Below, piece after piece: positions 62,449-64,000 of a stretch of DNA of 64,000 bases; positions within the stretch are counted from its first letter, which is position 1, and each line of letters opens with the position of its first letter. The stretch is from JACRCT01 sp036504155 (GTDB lineage: Bacteria; Myxococcota; Myxococcia; Myxococcales; UBA5297): the NCBI GenBank assembly GCA_036504155.1, contig DASXVQ010000025.1, positions 11,641 to 75,640 of the forward strand. Reading direction: 5' to 3'. A model generated the notes under the pieces. It worked only from the letters and a program-made list of their open reading frames with translations. It ran no database searches and was not told the DNA's origin. A program made the translations under genes and the position numbers.

Positions 62449-62482
62449 ACCGGCCGGAACGCGCTGAGGCGTTCCGGCCGGT
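62449..62482. terminator. bidirectional hairpin between ubiE and recA
   Basis: A perfect 14-bp stem (ACCGGCCGGAACGC and its complement) with a 6-nt loop, starting 2 nt after the ubiE stop. The right arm runs straight into the first of the three 41-nt repeats. Confidence 0.7.
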
Positions 62483-62598
62483 AAACTCTGGCCCCTCGAC
62501 GAGCTCGGGGTGAGGCGGCCGGTAAACTCTGGCCCCTCGACGAGCTCGGGGTGAAGCGGCCGGCGAACTCTGGCCCCTCGACGAGCTCGGGGTGAAGC
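62476..62598. repeat. three tandem 41-nt extragenic repeats
   Basis: Units start with GGCCGG at 62476, 62517 and 62558, a strict 41-nt period. Each carries AAACTCTGG and the core CCCCTCGACGAGCTCGGGG followed by TGA and GCGG. They fill the space between the convergent ubiE and recA genes. The core resembles widespread REP-like elements of the CTTCGACAAGCTCAGG type. Confidence 0.85.
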
Positions 62599-62601
62599 GG
62601 G

Positions 62602-63714
<1,113 letters not shown>

Positions 63715-63754
63715 GTGCGGCTCCTTCTGGAGAGCGGCGGGGCGCTCGGTTAGC

Positions 63755-63773
63755 TGTACGGATGTTTAGTACA
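63755..63773 (-). promoter_or_regulatory. inverted repeat TGTAC-N9-GTACA, candidate LexA-type operator
   Basis: A perfect 5-bp inverted repeat with a 9-nt spacer in the recA leader. The spacer contains the candidate -10, so a bound repressor would block transcription. It does not exactly match published LexA boxes I can recall, so the regulator is inferred. Confidence 0.45.
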
Positions 63774-63791
63774 CCCGACCCCGGACATCAA
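63763..63791 (-). promoter_or_regulatory. candidate promoter of the second recA
   Basis: On the minus strand, TTGATG (63791-63786) and TAAACA (63768-63763) are 17 nt apart. The -35 is good and the -10 is weak. The position fits a 40-50 nt leader. Confidence 0.4.
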
Positions 63792-63840
63792 GGTCGTTTC
63801 GGACGGGAACCTTCATATCCTGCGGGTCCGACATTTCCGA

Positions 63841-63862
63841 CACCCCGAGCTTGTCGAGGGCA
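63841..63862 (-). repeat. inverted single copy of the extragenic repeat core
   Basis: The reverse complement of this segment reads TGCCCTCGACAAGCTCGGGG then TG, matching the core of the repeats at 62476-62598 with one mismatch. It lies upstream of recA in the opposite orientation to the downstream copies. No gene was recognised from here to the window end. Confidence 0.75.
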
Positions 63863-64000
63863 GGTTTGATCGGCATGGGTCTTGCTTTCACTTGTGGTGT
63901 TGCTTGCGGCATTACCGCTAAGCGCCCGCTGGTCCCCGCGCAGGCACGCCGCGACAGACGTCCGCCGGCGCGGCCGCCCCTCGCTGCCATGGCACTACGC

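Noticed and set aside
62476..62598. Short CRISPR array
   Set aside because: The 41-nt units are tandem without unique spacers and there are no cas genes.
63766..63990. 74-residue minus-strand frame upstream of recA
   Set aside because: It runs through the candidate recA promoter and the repeat copy and has no recognisable domain or start signal.

Overview
The window is one contiguous stretch of a high-GC chromosome with a strong G/C bias at third codon positions. The best fit is a member of the Myxococcota (myxobacteria in the broad sense). The markers are an MglB/MglA pair almost identical in motif order to the Myxococcus polarity module, a following run of TPR proteins and an AgmX/PglI-type protein arranged like the gliding-motility genes gltD-gltE-gltF-gltG, a Cys-rich secreted protein ending in a MYXO-CTERM sorting tail, and two full-length recA genes. 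No tRNA, rRNA, CRISPR array, insertion sequence or prophage was seen.

Layout. 1-9.3 kb: the 3' part of a pyruvate:ferredoxin oxidoreductase gene, a DedA membrane protein, a minus-strand pair (GGDEF diguanylate cyclase, then the MYXO-CTERM protein), a non-coding gap with a 22-bp perfect palindrome, and a minus-strand pair (ABM monooxygenase-like protein, then iron-type alcohol dehydrogenase). 9.3-19 kb: nucleoside kinase, a large repeat protein of carboxypeptidase-regulatory-like domains, a CBS-pair protein, two overlapping ArsA/GET3-like ATPases, YjbQ, and a TPR lipoprotein. 19-26.7 kb: a 1904-residue protein with pseudo-receiver, repeats, very long coiled coil, DUF4388-like region and J-domain; then peptide deformylase, an SGNH-like protein and endonuclease III (minus).

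27-39 kb is the most distinctive block. mglB and mglA are followed, after a terminator-like hairpin and a good sigma70-type promoter, by six genes for exported or envelope proteins: a small coiled-coil protein, a 789-residue TPR protein, a 1171-residue TPR protein (GltD/AgmU-like), a TPR lipoprotein (GltE/AglT-like), a short periplasmic protein (GltF position) and an FHA-TM-AgmX protein (GltG-like). I read this as the polarity switch linked to the core of a Glt- or Nfs-type envelope-spanning machine; the AglRQS motor genes and gltA/B/C/H/I/J are not here. The giant pseudo-receiver/coiled-coil protein 2 kb upstream has the same N-terminal plan as AglZ and FrzS, so it may belong to the same system.

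39-49 kb: a coiled-coil protein, a cyclic-nucleotide-binding protein, a 1837-residue secreted propeller plus 15-domain Ig-like protein, then a consensus promoter followed by a small exported protein, an outer-membrane beta-barrel and a short OPX lipoprotein. The last two look like the two-part (barrel + periplasmic OPX) polysaccharide exit pore known from EpsX/EpsY of Myxococcus.

49-64 kb: minus-strand SEC-C protein and lipoprotein, comM followed by recA (first copy), a DUF4175 protein coupled to an HExxH peptidase, and a DUF2721 protein; then plus-strand GNAT, GTP-type PEP carboxykinase and UbiE/MenG; and finally a second recA with a candidate LexA-type operator, flanked by oppositely oriented copies of a short extragenic repeat.
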